From Simmondsia chinensis (taxonomy: Eukaryota > Streptophyta > Magnoliopsida > Caryophyllales > Simmondsiaceae), in assembly GCA_018398585.1 (NCBI GenBank), contig JAGTTD010000008.1, positions 508,501 through 572,500 on the forward strand: DNA of 64,000 bases, given 5' to 3'. The translations under genes were made by a program, and so were the position numbers. Position 1 is the first letter of the stretch; every line of letters starts with the position of its first letter. The notes under the pieces are model-generated. The model did not search any database. It was not told the origin of the DNA and was given only the letters and a program-made list of their open reading frames with translations. Positions 1 through 11,099 of the stretch are shown piece after piece.

Positions 1-181
1 TTAAATAGTTCTAGGTTGTATTCCCTCGCGCAACCTTCTTTCGTCTTGCCCTCCAGTTGCTACTTTTCTAAGCACTCTTCAGAAATTTTAACTACAATAA
101 ATGATTATTAGCATCTATGAACTCTTCTAGATATATATATATATATATATATTTTTTTCATATCACGACATTGTTTTATTA
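1..181. other. Intergenic, no gene seen
   Basis: AT-rich DNA with a (TA)n microsatellite at about 132-152. No coding exon or structured element was recognised before the SINE that follows. Confidence 0.6.
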
Positions 182-419
182 CCAAAGAGGGCACCAACAC
201 GCCGTCACCGGATCCCATTAGAACTCCGAAGTTAAGCGTGCTTGGGCGAGAGTAGTACTAGGATGGGTGACCTCCTAGGAAGTCCTCACCCTCAGGTTGG
301 GTGCACAGGGAAACAGCCTCTCTTCAGGTTAATACCCTGATGGGGGAAGGCTGCGTACATCAGCGCCCCCCAGACCCAACGTAGGCGGGAGCTCTTAAGG
401 CACTGGGTATGTTACTTTA
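182..419 (+). mobile_element. 5S rRNA-derived SINE, subfamily A, near full length
   Basis: The copy begins CCAAAGAGGGCACCAACACG and runs into a plant 5S rRNA sequence containing CCGAAGTTAAGCGTGCTTGG (A box region) and AGGATGGGTGACCTCCT (C box region). At about position 100 the 5S part switches to a second module with AACAGCCTCTCTTCAGG, AAGGCTGCGTACATC and GCACTGGGTATGTT. The second module is also the 3' end of the RTE-like LINE fragments elsewhere in the window. The internal 5S promoter boxes look intact, so pol III transcription is possible. No clear target-site duplication is visible here. Confidence 0.85.
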
Positions 420-691
420 TAATAAACAAATAATACTGATTTTAAGTTGTCTTCCTGACAATTTTTATTCTTATTCTCATTTTTAACATTGATGACAAGG
501 ATAGTTTATGAGGCCAACATTTCTTTTGGTCTTTCTAAGCACATTTTCCATGCATAAGAGCAAATCACTCTCTCAAAAATTCCAAATCAAACTAAATATT
601 TATATATATATATATATATGCGTGTATTTTTTTGACTTTTCGAACTTGATATTGTTTTGTGGTCCTCTTAGCTTTCTTTCCCCTTGGAAAA

Positions 692-725
<34 letters not shown>

Positions 726-844
726 CCGCGCACAAAAAAAATGATCTAGGCTGATTTAGAACAAAATAATTAAATAAATAAATTTTAACATATAACTAAG
801 CAAATTTTAGTTTTATAAATACTGTTCCATTTTTGCTTTTTTAA
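420..844. other. Intergenic with (TA)n and poly(C) tracts
   Basis: AT-rich DNA with (TA)n at about 600-620 and an uninterrupted C run of about 35 bases at 689-724. The C run yields a spurious proline-rich reading frame. No gene was recognised. Confidence 0.6.
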
Positions 845-957
845 GGTTTAAAGCCCTTCGGAAATAGTCTTTTTATAGGGTAGTATCTTATTGGGGTAAA
901 ACTGCGTATATTTTATCCTCCCAAACCTAATCTTGACGGGAATCTCTTTAAGACACT
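845..957 (+). mobile_element. Au-like SINE 3' body, degenerate
   Basis: Carries diverged forms of the Au/RTE tail blocks: CCCTTCGGAAATAGTC, GGGGTAAAACTGCGTATAT and CTTTAAGACACTAAGTTT. No 5S head is present. It could be an old SINE or an RTE LINE 3' end. Confidence 0.5.
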
Positions 958-1029
958 AAGTTTCGAGTAATGCTATACGTCGCGAGAAAATGGCACACGA
1001 AAATGCACGAGGTGACGTCGTCACCATCA

Positions 1030-1290
1030 ACAACAACAACAATAACAAACCCAGTGTCTCCAAGGGCTCCCGCATAAGCAGGGTCTAGGGGGTAGATGTA
1101 CGCAACCTTTCCTCTTCAGGTGGCTACCTTGAAAAGAGGCTGTTTCCGAGGACCCCCAACCTGAGAAGCTGGTCCGCAGCAATAGAGCAAAAGACCTGGC
1201 AGCAGGAGAACATCAAAACATGAGTAGGGCAAAACATACGGCGAGCAAAACAACAGATCAAAGCAAGCCACATCAGACACAAAAGGATCA
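1030..1290 (-). mobile_element. RTE-type LINE 3' end / SINE tail
   Basis: Read on the minus strand this has the shared tail (CTTCTCAGGTTGGGGGTCCT, GGAAACAGCC, GCGTACATCTACC, CCCTTGGAGACACTGGGTT) ending in GTTGTTGTTGTTG-like repeats. Upstream of the tail lies GCTGCGGACCAGCTTCTCAG, which also occurs at 26270 and, diverged, at 2700, where there is no 5S head. This suggests LINE 3'-UTR sequence, not a 5S-SINE. Confidence 0.6.
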
Positions 1291-1292
1291 TA

Positions 1293-1372
1293 GAGAGAGT
1301 TGTAGCTCAGTTGGTGATGGGCGTGCCTAGCACACGATAGGACTGGGGTTCGAATCCCCAGTCGTGCGATTT
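1293..1372 (+). mobile_element. tRNA-like SINE head or tRNA pseudogene
   Basis: Contains a good A box (GTAGCTCAGTTGG) and a T-arm/B box (TGGGGTTCGAATCCCCA, with the TGGGG/CCCCA stem paired). The putative anticodon stem pairs for four bases. The two sides of the acceptor stem do not pair, so it is not a functional tRNA gene. It abuts the reverse-oriented LINE tail on its left. Confidence 0.55.
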
Positions 1373-1504
1373 CCATGCTGCTTTTTCTTGTGGTACAAAG
1401 CTTTTTTCCTAAGTTTTTTGTTGTTGTTATGTAACTAAGCAAATTCAAGATTCAATTCGTTGCAAGGTATTTATCAAAAATATACAAGGGTTCTACTTGT
1501 ATAT

Positions 1505-1690
1505 ATATATTATGAATTCTAACACCTACAGCCCGGTGCCTCAAAGAGGCTCTAGCCAAGACAGGGCCTAGGAGAGTAAAGCATATGCAGTCTTAGCCTA
1601 TAAAGTGTTACCTTGTAAAAAGGTTATTTCTGAAGGGCCTTCAATCCTAAAAAGAACCCTACACAAGTCATCTGGCAACCAACTCTAGGC
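1505..1690 (-). mobile_element. Au-like SINE remnant
   Basis: On the minus strand it shows Au-like blocks (AAGGCCCTTCAGAAATAACC, TTACAAGGTAACACTTTATA, GGCCCTGTCTTGGCTAGAGC). It is highly diverged and lacks the 5S head. Confidence 0.45.
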
Positions 1691-2141
1691 AAACATTACA
1701 AGATGAGAGATCAAAATTTTGTTATAAAATAAATCATAAATGGTTATAAACAAACTTATAAACATAAAACACTTGCATAGTAAATAACTCTACAAATCAT
1801 TAGAATCCTTGTCGCTCTCATCAAAAGGTGGAAAGCTCATTGGAAATAAAAGATAAGCAGTTCTTGGAGAATTCAAGTCTAATTTGAATATTATTATACT
1901 AAATATTATTATATCAATCTTATAATAATATCTGCGAATCCTATGATTTGGGCATAAACCAAAAAATAAAAAAGTAGAAACAAAAATTGTGCTGAAATAT
2001 GCGAGTAAGAGAATTCATAATCTTTAACAATATACTCTTTTCACATAAATTCACTAAACGTAAATCGTCCATTTTACTAAAATAAGTTATACAAATCAGT
2101 ATTATTGGTCATAATTTTTTCAACTGAAAGCAAGTGTGTTA
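1691..2141. other. Intergenic, nothing recognised
   Basis: AT-rich sequence without a convincing reading frame or repeat structure. Confidence 0.5.
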
Positions 2142-2430
2142 AAATATAAAATTATTCATAAACCTTCATCCATTAACTTACATCTTTCGGTCAAAAAAAA
2201 TCAACTCATATCTTTGGGGGAAATTAATTTTTTGACATAATATTAGAGCATTGTCGAACAAAAGGTCGTATGTTCAAATCCCAATAACCCCACTTTTAAT
2301 ATTAGCATAAAATAAGTATAAGGTATGAGGTAGGTCTGTGCAATATCCACACTTTAAACCCCCATTACTGGACTTTTACGCATCCATTTAAACTTTTGCG
2401 AAACTTGGTTCTTTGACAAAGTACCGGGCT
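2142..2430 (+). mobile_element. Miniature LTR element (TRIM/SMART-like), degenerate
   Basis: Diverged copy of the family seen intact at 21147-21440. It has a first terminal repeat (GTTAAAATATAAAATTATTC), a PBS-like block (CATAATATTAGAGC), the internal block AAGGTCGTATGTTCAAATCC, and a second partial terminal repeat ending GGTTCTTTGACA. It is recognised by similarity only and its boundaries are approximate. Confidence 0.5.
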
Positions 2431-2664
2431 TGCACTACACTGGCTCCGCTAGTGCTTGAACTGCTTGGACAACACACAGATGACAAGAGCTTTCGTTTTT
2501 GTTAGGGGTCATAATTTATCCTCAAGTTGACTGAATGTCACTTTCACTAGGAAGATTAAGGTTTTAAAATATGAAAAAAAAAAAAAAAAAGAAAGCTCCA
2601 AAGATGATGAAAATGTGCAATTATTGTTCACATTGGATATCATAAACAAATAATTTAGGATGTT

Positions 2665-2865
2665 TCTTCTAGTTGTGAGTAGCCTCCTGAAGGGGGGCCA
2701 TTTTCTTGCTCTCTGCGGACCATTCTCTTAGGTTGAGGATCCTCAGAAATAGCCTCTTTTCAGGGTAGCCTCCTAAAGGGGAAAGGCTTCGTACATCTAC
2801 CCCTCCAAACCCTGCTTTTGCGGGAGCCCTTGCAGACACTGGGTTTGTTGTTGTCTTCTAGTTGA
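2665..2865 (+). mobile_element. RTE-type LINE 3' end / SINE tail
   Basis: Shows CTCTGCGGACCATTCTCTTA, CCTCAGAAATAGCCTC, GCTTCGTACATCTACC and AGACACTGGGTTTGTTGTTG. The CTGCGGACC block upstream marks it as the LINE-type 3' region without a 5S head. Confidence 0.6.
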
Positions 2866-2964
2866 GAGTAAGCTTATCAGGGAAACAGAATGATTCTTAT
2901 TGGGTTAAGGCTTCTCTAACCTCCCTTATACCGAACCCTACCTTTAGACTAGAAAAAAAAAAAC

Positions 2965-3147
2965 AATATTCCTAGTTCCTAAAGGGCTCCCGCCTAAGAG
3001 AGGCTATTTTCAAGAACCCCCAACCTGAGAGGTGCAACACGAGGACTCCCCAGAAGGTCACTCATCTTGGTACTACTCTCGCCCAAGCATGCTTAACTTC
3101 GGAGTTCTAATAGGATCCGGTGCTTACGTGTTGGTTCCTATCTTTGG
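2965..3147 (-). mobile_element. 5S rRNA-derived SINE with internal deletion
   Basis: On the minus strand the 5S head is complete to its 3' end (…AGTCCTCGTGTTGCACC) and is followed directly by CTCAGGTTGGGGGTTCTTG, the LINE-type tail. Part of the tail is then deleted before GCGGGAGCCCTTTAGG. This copy preserves one of the clearest 5S/LINE-tail junctions in the window. It lies just downstream of the LINE ORF1 remnant. Confidence 0.75.
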
Positions 3148-3381
3148 ACTAGTGAAAAAAAAGGAATTTTTTTTGGTAATTAGCGACCAAGTCGCGAACA
3201 AAACAGGCGCTCGAAAAAACGAGCCCTGAGAGAACCCGCACAATAACGGGCCTCAGAAAAGGAAACAACAGCAAAACAAACAGGGCTACAAATAAGACAA
3301 AACAGGGCAAACCGAAACAAAGGACTCACAACCCAAGACTCGGACTCGGGGCAAACCAAACAGGACAAATGGGCTTTTAGG

Positions 3382-5626
3382 TCACCCTCTTTCAAGCATA
3401 GCGCTCACCATAGATGGATCAAAGCCTTCAAAGTTGAAACCTACCCTTCTTCCCATTGCAATTACTCGTTCAGCTTTCAGGGTCTTATCGGTCTCTTGAG
3501 TGCGACCACCTCGCTTTGCCTTTTTCCCCTTTTTTCGCTTGCCTGAGGCCTTGGTCGTTTTCTGCGTGCTGTTCCTGGGTGACATATCTTTCAGAAACTC
3601 CTGAAGCTCCTGCTTTTCATTCTCCTTCTTCTTGCGCTTTGACGCTTTCCTCTCCTTTTTTGTCATCACCCCCTTTTCCATTTCTTATCCCAGCTTTGCT
3701 AGGTCCCTCTACACAAGGCTCTGACCTGTTCAAGGCAGTGGGCTCGAAACCTGGAGGAAACACAGGGCCCGAGGACCCAGAATCATTCTCACTGATGGAG
3801 TCTTGAGTTTCCTTCTCAAGATGCGATAACTGAGCATGAGGTTGAGCTGAATCAATTATGTTACACTCAACCCACGGGAGCAATGGAGGCAGCTGTTGGT
3901 TTCCACGCACTTCCTGAAGAGGTATATGAGCACCAAGCTGGGGAGACGGATGGGGGATAGAAGCATGTGGCCAACTACACTCCACAAACCACCTACCGAC
4001 ATACTGACCATCAATATGGAAAGCAAGCTGACCCGTCGACAACTCTACCATGCTTACCCCTTCATGCAATGGCCCCATAGTGCGACTCCCATGGCCCTCA
4101 TCGCCCACATCGGCGATCCTGTTAACAGGAGAACGTTGAGCCACTGTGGTATGGCGCGCCAAGGTGGTGCACTGATTGTCTCGGTGTGGATTCATTGATG
4201 AAAAGGTCTGTTCTCTTGCTAATCTGGCCGACGCCGCCAGAGCAACAACACTGGGAGAGTAATCTGGAATCAACTCTGTCGTACTCTCTTTGACCAGGAC
4301 CAGTCTGGAAACCCCATTAAATTGGACTTGGACCATTTGATGAATAAGTGATGGGGAGCAGGTGTCAATGAGGATCCTGGCAGCATCAATGCATCTCATA
4401 GCAGACATCCTCGAGTCCACCCTGACTAACTTCCCCCATAATCTCGCGAGGTCAAAAAAGCATTATTTAGTCCAGCATTGGACAGGCAGTCTAAAAACCT
4501 CGATCCATACTCTTCTGTTAAGTGATCTAAGAATCTCGCTGGCATATTTAGAGATCTCTTTGAATTTCCTAAGAAGAACCTCGAGACGCGGGCCGAGGTA
4601 AGACTCCAAAGTCTCAGCGGAATCACAAACCATGATGACAGTGGTGGTGCTTAACCCTTTAGGGGATAAACTGTGAAGGTCGTTCTCCGTGATAAAGGTG
4701 AGGATACTATCCAGACTCACCTCATCCGACGAGTGCGCAACTATAGACCGCTTTAGCCAATCCTCCACATTCTTGTTAGTGCTGGAAACCATAATCCTTG
4801 GTATGTCAGAACCCCCAGAACCTCTGGCCCGAATAGTAGGAGTCTCATCCTGACTATGAATACTGACAGCGGCTCTGGAGTGATGGAAAACCATTGAACG
4901 ATGCTGGCTCCGGACAGATGACTCAGATGATCTTCTGGACGGGTTAGCCCATTCTACCCTCAGCTTGGTACCCACCACCCATCTACCATTCATAGATGAA
5001 ATTGCTCTAGTAGCTTCCCTTGGATCATGAAACCGAACAAATCCATACGAGCACGTAGACCTCAGCCTTCTCTTGAAAGGAACAAAAGTATCGTAAATTG
5101 ACCTGAATCCACGGAAGACATACTTGAGCCAGGAATTCGTCGTTCTCTCGGGTAAGCCATCAACGAAGATGGACACCGTCCCACCGGATATTGGCATTGG
5201 TCTCCAAATGAGTGATTGATGAATGGGTAATTGTTGCAGAGGAGGTGGATAAGGGACAATGGAGGTGGGGAAGGGGAAGTGATATGTAAATCGGGTAGGG
5301 GAGACGGAGGGGATGAGGGAGTGGCAATGGCTTTTTAATGGAGGATGAGGGGAGATTGTGGATGGTGGTGGCGGCTTTGTTGGTGGAGATGGTGGTTTTC
5401 TGGTGTTGGAAGTGGAGATGGTGGCGTTTGGTGGTGAAAATGGTGGAAGTGGTATTGGGTGGTGGTGGAGCCCGGTAATAGGTTGATGGGTGGTGGGATT
5501 CGGTGGTGGGGTTCGGCGGAGGATGGTAGAGTCTAGGGGTGGAGAGTGTTGGTGGAGGCCGTGGTGGTGGTGGTGGCGAGCCTGGTTGTTGAGGACAGGG
5601 GCTGTGGTGCTTCTTCGAAGGGCCAC
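3382..5626 (-). pseudogene. Plant L1-type LINE ORF1 with RRM domain, broken
   Basis: Read from 5626 leftwards, a proline-, histidine- and serine-rich N-terminus is followed at about residues 148-230 by an RNA recognition motif, with RNP2-like VSIFVDGLPE and RNP1-like CSYGFVRFHD. A middle domain follows, containing VWIEVFRLPVQCWTK and, after an in-frame TAA at about 4463-4465, FFDLARLWGKLVRVDSRM. The frame then runs on to 3617. A frameshift near 3620-3680 leads to a lysine-rich C-terminus with RRVGFNFEGFD, ending at 3382. RRM plus this middle domain is the usual architecture of plant L1-type LINE ORF1 (RNA-binding chaperone). No endonuclease or reverse transcriptase follows, since SINE sequence begins by 3147. 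One nonsense codon and one frameshift make it a pseudogene. A host RRM gene is less likely. Confidence 0.7.
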
Positions 5627-6059
5627 CGAACGTTGAAGGACGGCCGCCTCAGTTGTACGACCGCAACGGCAGGACGACGGCGAGTCGTCCGCGGCACCTC
5701 CGGCCCCTGGTAAGCAAGCAACGGGCCCACACGCGCCGCGCGTGTGGTTGTTTGTAGCCGTTGGGGCTACTGCTTTTGAGGAGAGAGGAAGGAGTTTTTG
5801 TCAGAGCTGTTGTTCATTATTGCATTCTTTCAAAATTCAATTTCGACACGTGAAAAAAAAAAAAAAAAAAATTGTTTATGTATTCTAGTTTATTATGTTT
5901 ATGTTTAAAGAATTGTAAAGATTTATCACTATGTTCATGACATAAGAGTCCCAAGAGGTAGCTTAGAATATAATTTTTTGCACAAACTTGTTACACATTT
6001 GTAGTTCTCGTGTGTGCACGCTTAAATACCCAAAATAGTTCGGTATAATCTCAAATCCA
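5627..6059. other. LINE 5' leader and intergenic
   Basis: GC-rich DNA up to about 5760 is probably the 5' leader of the LINE remnant. It is followed by a run of about 18 A at 5853 and AT-rich DNA with no gene seen. Confidence 0.4.
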
Positions 6060-6335
6060 TGAATAGAACTTCCCTTCACATGTGAGTGACTGAGTGTAAT
6101 AAGAAATCCTGACTTTGGATTTCTGTGAAAAAAGAGATTAGTGTAGAAGTTTAGTGAATTACTCTTTCTAATATTAATTAATCTTAAAATAAAATCTCAC
6201 TTGGACTTATATATGGATCTTATATAATGCCTATTTCATAGCCTGGACTTAAGGCTTGGTAATACTTCACACCCTTGGAGTATGGAATCGCACTTCACAC
6301 ATAATGGCCAACACAACAAATAGCTACTGGGTCTA
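6060..6335 (+). repeat. LTR-like interspersed repeat, degenerate
   Basis: Shares blocks with copies at 15285, 16262, 22670 and 42315: CTTAAAATAAAATCTCACTT, GGACTTATATATGGATCTTA and GGCCTGGACTT-like sequence. It resembles a roughly 200-bp solo LTR of one family. Confidence 0.4.
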
Positions 6336-6336
6336 A

Positions 6337-6545
<209 letters not shown>

Positions 6546-6726
6546 AAAAAAAGTAAGCCCAATGTTAAGAATTTCATATGTGAGTCTAGTTAGAATTTTG
6601 TATATGAGTTGTGAGAAAAATAATATCAATATATAAGTCTAGTGAGTTACTTAACCTAGATCAGATGAACATCAAATAGGGAAGACACAGGGTAGGGACA
6701 GTAGCAGATGGGCTATTAAATTAATA

Positions 6727-7200
6727 TCAGAGAATTGAAGGACTGGGGTGGCATTCAACCATAAACACTAATATCTTGGGGACCCATTCTATATTAACTC
6801 TATGTGTCAGATCCTTGATGTAGTGTGGGTGAGAGCCACATTGCACCTCTGTGCTTTCGGCCATTACATTAAATTTGATTTTTCCTTCTCCAGCTTTGCA
6901 AATTATGAATCTGTTATCCTTGTCTTTGATGATGCCAACTGACAAAAAAAAGTGAAATAAGGACACATAAGAAAGTGCTGAATGTGTTCTCGTTACATTT
7001 AGTAAGGTATTTGGATCTAGTGCCTTGTAAAGCAGCAGCTACGTTTGAGTTAGAATATCATTATCAGGTTGAAACAGTTCTTTCTGAACTTACCTTGTTG
7101 CACATAGGGAAACTTTCAAATGAGCTGTGTGTGCAACTCGAAGATTGGTCAAGTTGCACGAGTGAAGCCAAATACTATGGTTATTGTTGGTAATAAAAAT
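6727..7200 (-). pseudogene. Unrecognised, possible gene fragment
   Basis: On the minus strand a plausible splice acceptor (TTTTTTGTCAG, about 6950) opens a 69-codon frame that includes GIIKDKDNRFIICKAGEGKI and HRVNIEWVPKILVFMVECHP, then a stop. Upstream, ACAAGGTAAGTTCAG near 7090 looks like a donor and the phases join, but the upstream frame has a stop nearby. I do not recognise the family. It may be a decayed exon pair or chance. Confidence 0.2.
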
Positions 7201-7758
7201 AGTAGACGAATAAGATGGGCAGATAAAAGGGGGCGGTTAGGACCTAATTGCGCTGTTAGCCACCTAATTGGCAAGTTACTTGCCCACTATAGCATTCATA
7301 AGTTGCTCACAATCTTTCTCTTGGTCTGCCCTCACGCCCCTTAGGCGGGGAATCAACCAATGATGCTCACTCAAGATAATATACTCGCCATAACCTTACT
7401 AGCCCACCTTGGTCCGATTATCAAATCCTTCCTCTGAGCTTGGAATACTCAAGCTTCCTAAGACCTAAGTGTTACTCGTCCACTGTTCATACCAAATACC
7501 TTATACACATGTCAACTAAAGAATAACTCTAAGTGTTCGTATAGACACCTCGTGCTCATTCCATTTTTCCTATAAATACTAAGATAAAGCTCAAACTAAG
7601 GGGGGGACCAATCCTTAGCACCTCATACCATATACACCAAAAAGCATCCCCCAAATCTTGGTTTGTTTTCTTTCCTTGGAACTTAACAAAGAACTCCACA
7701 CTAGAACACTTAAAATGAGAAAGAACTTTTTTTGGATCCATTTGTGATACGTTTAGAG
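7201..7758. other. Intergenic, nothing recognised
   Basis: No convincing coding sequence or repeat was identified. Confidence 0.4.
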
Positions 7759-7991
7759 CCAAAGAAGGTACCAACATGCATGCATCAGATCTTATTAGAA
7801 CTTCGAAATTAAGCGTGTTTGGACGAGAGTACTACCAGGATGGGTGCCCTCCTGGGAAGTCCTCACCCCTTAGGTTGGGGATACTTGAAAACAGTCTTTC
7901 TTCAGGGCAGCACCCTAAAAGGGGAAGGCTACATACATCTAACCCCCCGTCCCTGCTTAAGCGGGAGCCCTTGGGACACTGAAAATGTTAA
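7759..7991 (+). mobile_element. 5S rRNA-derived SINE, subfamily A, diverged
   Basis: Starts CCAAAGAAGGTACCAACATG. The 5S region carries several substitutions (CTTCGAAATTAAGCGTGTTT) and then the tail with CAGTCTTTCTTCAGGGCAGC and AAGGCTACATACATC. It ends GACACTGAAAATGTTAAA. Its divergence implies an older insertion. Confidence 0.8.
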
Positions 7992-8214
7992 AGGGATGTC
8001 TCCAGAAATGTACATTGTTTTGATTGTTGTTTGTGGTTCGCCAGAATGCTTATCCAAAAGGTTTAAAACTATTGTTTCCAAAAAAATTATAATGGTTGGC
8101 ACTAGCTGCTAGGATAGACTTTAGAATATACATCATTGCCATTTCACTTTAAGCTTAGGTGTATGGTTGGATGATTGAACAGCTATCCTGCAAAAACAGG
8201 TGTGGCATTATGAG

Positions 8215-8490
8215 TGTGGATCAGCTAAGTCGAACTTGCTAGGCTCGAGGCTGGCTCATTTACATTTAGATTGATTTCGGTGTTGATTTGAAGCCAATGA
8301 ACTTGGAAACTTTGATCCGAGCTCAATTCCTTATAGGTCTAGTTGAGCTTGAACACAGCTCAACTAACTTGAGCTAAGCTTGCCTCATTGAAGCTCATTT
8401 AAATAGGATCCAGGTTCGTTTGGCTTTGATTAGGCTCAATCTCATCTCACTTAAGCTCGAATTTTGTTGGATTCAACCTATTTAGGCTCA
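8215..8490. mobile_element. GAGCTCG-rich hAT-type element, diverged
   Basis: Dense in AGCTCAA, GCTCGAGGC and CTCATTTA words typical of the family seen with 8-bp duplications at 52228 and 58555. Termini are not clear in this copy. Confidence 0.45.
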
Positions 8491-8820
8491 TAAATTGCAT
8501 CAAGATTGGCCCTTTTGTTATATGTGCAACTTAGTCTATCACGTGATGACTAAGATTAGGTAAAAATTAAAAAGATGAGAGATTAAGTTTATCCTAAAAT
8601 AAAGCATTAGGAGTCCTTTAGATCAAAACAAAGTACGAGTGACTAATTTAAACAAAACCAAATATAAACGACCAATTTAAACAACCTTAAAAACATTAGG
8701 AACTAATAGTACTTGTTAAGAAAAACACCATTTGCTGAGACAACCGCCTCCCCAGGAAGAAGACGTTATGGGCATGCCCCAGTAAAATGGCCATCAAGGG
8801 CAACTACCGCAGCCCTAGCC

Positions 8821-9068
8821 CTGACGGTACTCTCATACCCTAGCGGTACTCCTACACCCTAGCGGTACTCTTATACCCCGGCGGTACTCTCACACCCTAG
8901 CGGTGTACTCTCATACCCTGGCGGTACTCTCATACCCTAGCGGTATTCCTACACCCTAGCGGTACTCTTATACACCGGCGGTACTCTCACACCCTGGCGG
9001 TACTCTCATACCCTGGCGGCACTCGTATACCCTAGCGGTACTTCTAGACCCAGGCGGCCCTCTCATAC
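8821..9068. repeat. 19-bp minisatellite, about 13 units
   Basis: Tandem units of consensus CCTAGCGGTACTCTCATAC, 19-21 bp each. Variants alternate (…CTCCTACAC, …CTCTTATAC, …CTCTCACAC), and the order of units 2-4 recurs in units 7-9, giving a higher-order period of about five units. There are no unique spacers between units. Confidence 0.9.
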
Positions 9069-9689
9069 CCCCATATCCAAACTATGTTTTCTCCCACATA
9101 ATGCCAAGGGGCTCCCTTCTAACTACTATAAATACAATAATAAACACCACGAAGAAGGGGAACTTGAGTTCAGTTCTCCCTTGAAAGATCCCTACCAAAA
9201 AACTCCGAAACAGTAATTTAGCTCGATGTTCTGTTCGATTGCAAAAAAATGGATTCAAAAATTTTTGTATTACATAATTTTTTTTTATTTTTTTTTTCTG
9301 CATCACATTAATTTTGTGATAGCAACAGCACTTTGGCCGATACAACTAAAAATTAAGAAAATGTGGTGAAGTAGAGATGAAGGGTGGGGTGGGGAGGAGA
9401 CAAAACCCAAAGTATGACGCACTAAACACAAGAAAGAAACTACTCAAAATTCAAATCCTCATACCAAATATCTTTAATCTGCTTCTTTTTCTTTTGTGCT
9501 TTTCATTTACAGTTTCATTGCCTGCTGTCTCTACCCCGTTTAGACACATCGATTTATTCTTCTCCTTTTTTTATCCTCTCTAACGATGGTAAAGTCTTCT
9601 AATACTATTTAGTATTATCTATTTCGTCTCTTTGATTCTTGTTTTTCTCGGACTGTAATATTGCTTTGTTTTGTTTTTATAATAGTACC

Positions 9690-10170
9690 CCCGAGAGTTT
9701 TAAAAATAAGAAAAAAGATCCTGATATTTTGAAAATAAACCTTAAGTCCTTGTCCTATAATAAAAACGTCCCTTTCTAGCGTGATGACATCGTTTTCTAT
9801 CGATAGAGTTATAATGACAACTATTTTTTAAGTAATATCACAGTAAAATGACAAAAGTACCATTCAATACTCTTACTGTTACTTTATAAGCACAAAATTC
9901 GAGATGTTGCATTGTGTAGAAACTATCGTTTCACTTAATTTACTTAAATATATGGGTATTGAAAGGTATGTTTATCATTTTACTGTGTCACACCGACTTT
10001 GTCAACAAAAAAAATGACGTCATCACGTTAGAAATGTATTTTTTTATTAATACAATAAAAATTTAGGAACATTTTTATTAGTAGGATAAAAATACAAGGA
10101 CCTATTTAATAATTTAAAAACACCAAGATCATTTTTATTATTTTAAAAGATTAAAATACTAAAATATAAA
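9690..10170 (+). mobile_element. MITE, same family as 40516-41054
   Basis: Matches the 539-bp element at 40516 along most of its length. Shared blocks include TACTTTATAAGCACAAAATT, GTTTATCATTTTACTGTG and ATGACGTCATCACGTTAGAA. Termini are decayed. Confidence 0.6.
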
Positions 10171-10490
10171 TAATTTTTGAATTTTTTTATATATTTTAAA
10201 TTTGACTAATTTAGCATTTTATCACAGTTTACAAAAAATTTTAGCAAAATATCATATTTTTAAAAATATTTAGCAAACTATCATATTTTACTATAGTCAT
10301 ACGTCATGCACCCACTGTTTCACGCTGTCCCATGCATCGTGCAATAGTGAACAGTAGTTTTTTTTAAATTTTAGTTTTACATCTTTAGAATTTAAAAAAA
10401 TAATAATAAATTTTTTTTATTTAAATTATTTTTATTTTTAATTTTATAATTTGAATCACTAAATACATATATTTTTATTTTTTATTACGG

Positions 10491-10601
10491 GTCTGGGAAG
10501 TCCTCACCCTCAGATTAGGAGCACTGAAAAACAGCCTCTCTTCAGGTTAACACCCTGAAGGGCAGAGGCTGCGTACATCCGTCCTCCCCAGACCTTACGT
10601 A
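10491..10601 (+). mobile_element. 5S-SINE, 5'-truncated
   Basis: Begins inside the 3' end of the 5S head (CTGGGAAGTCCTCACCCTCA) and continues through AACAGCCTCTCTTCAGGTTA and GCTGCGTACATCC to CAGACCTTACGT. 5' truncation is typical of LINE-mediated insertion. It lies between two MITE pieces of one family. Confidence 0.75.
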
Positions 10602-10679
10602 AACAATCATTTTACATAGTTTAAATTATATATAAATTTTTAAAATATATTTTATAAACTATATGAGGGACACATTTAA

Positions 10680-10830
10680 ATAAAATGTCGATGTTTAAAA
10701 TTGCAAGGACCTATTTAATAATTTAAAAATACCAAGATTGTTTTTATTATTTTTAAAAGATTAAAATACTAAAATATAAAAAGAATTTGAATATTTTTTT
10801 TTTATATTTTAAATTTTAACTCTTGAAAGC
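10680..10830 (+). repeat. 3' end of the 40516-type MITE
   Basis: Repeats the terminal part of the element at 9690-10170 (GGACCTATTTAATAATTTAA, AAGATTAAAATACTAAAATA), so it is a second, truncated copy. Confidence 0.5.
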
Positions 10831-11049
10831 AACAAAGACACTGATGTCCCTTTCTTCTCCACTCGTTTTCTGGGTCATCCTTTTTGCGTTCATTATTTTA
10901 AAACTTCCAACTTTTTTCCACTTCCTACAACCCCTACTACCCTATAAAGCAAGCAGGCCCTCCCTTCTTGGTCTTTGCTTCTTCCATTATTTTATTCATT
11001 TATTTCTACTTCTGCAAAAAGCCTATACAATTATAGTCTTTTGCTATTT

Positions 11050-11080
<31 letters not shown>

Positions 11081-11099
11081 TTTATTTTTTTTTTAGAAT

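Noticed and set aside
508..744. Proline-rich small protein
   Set aside because: The reading frame is produced by a 35-base C homopolymer and a (TA)n tract, with no conserved sequence.
1293..1372. Functional tRNA gene
   Set aside because: The T arm pairs well, but the acceptor stem does not pair and the anticodon arm has a mismatch.
8821..9068. CRISPR-like array
   Set aside because: Units are contiguous 19-mers without unique spacers, in a plant nuclear context.
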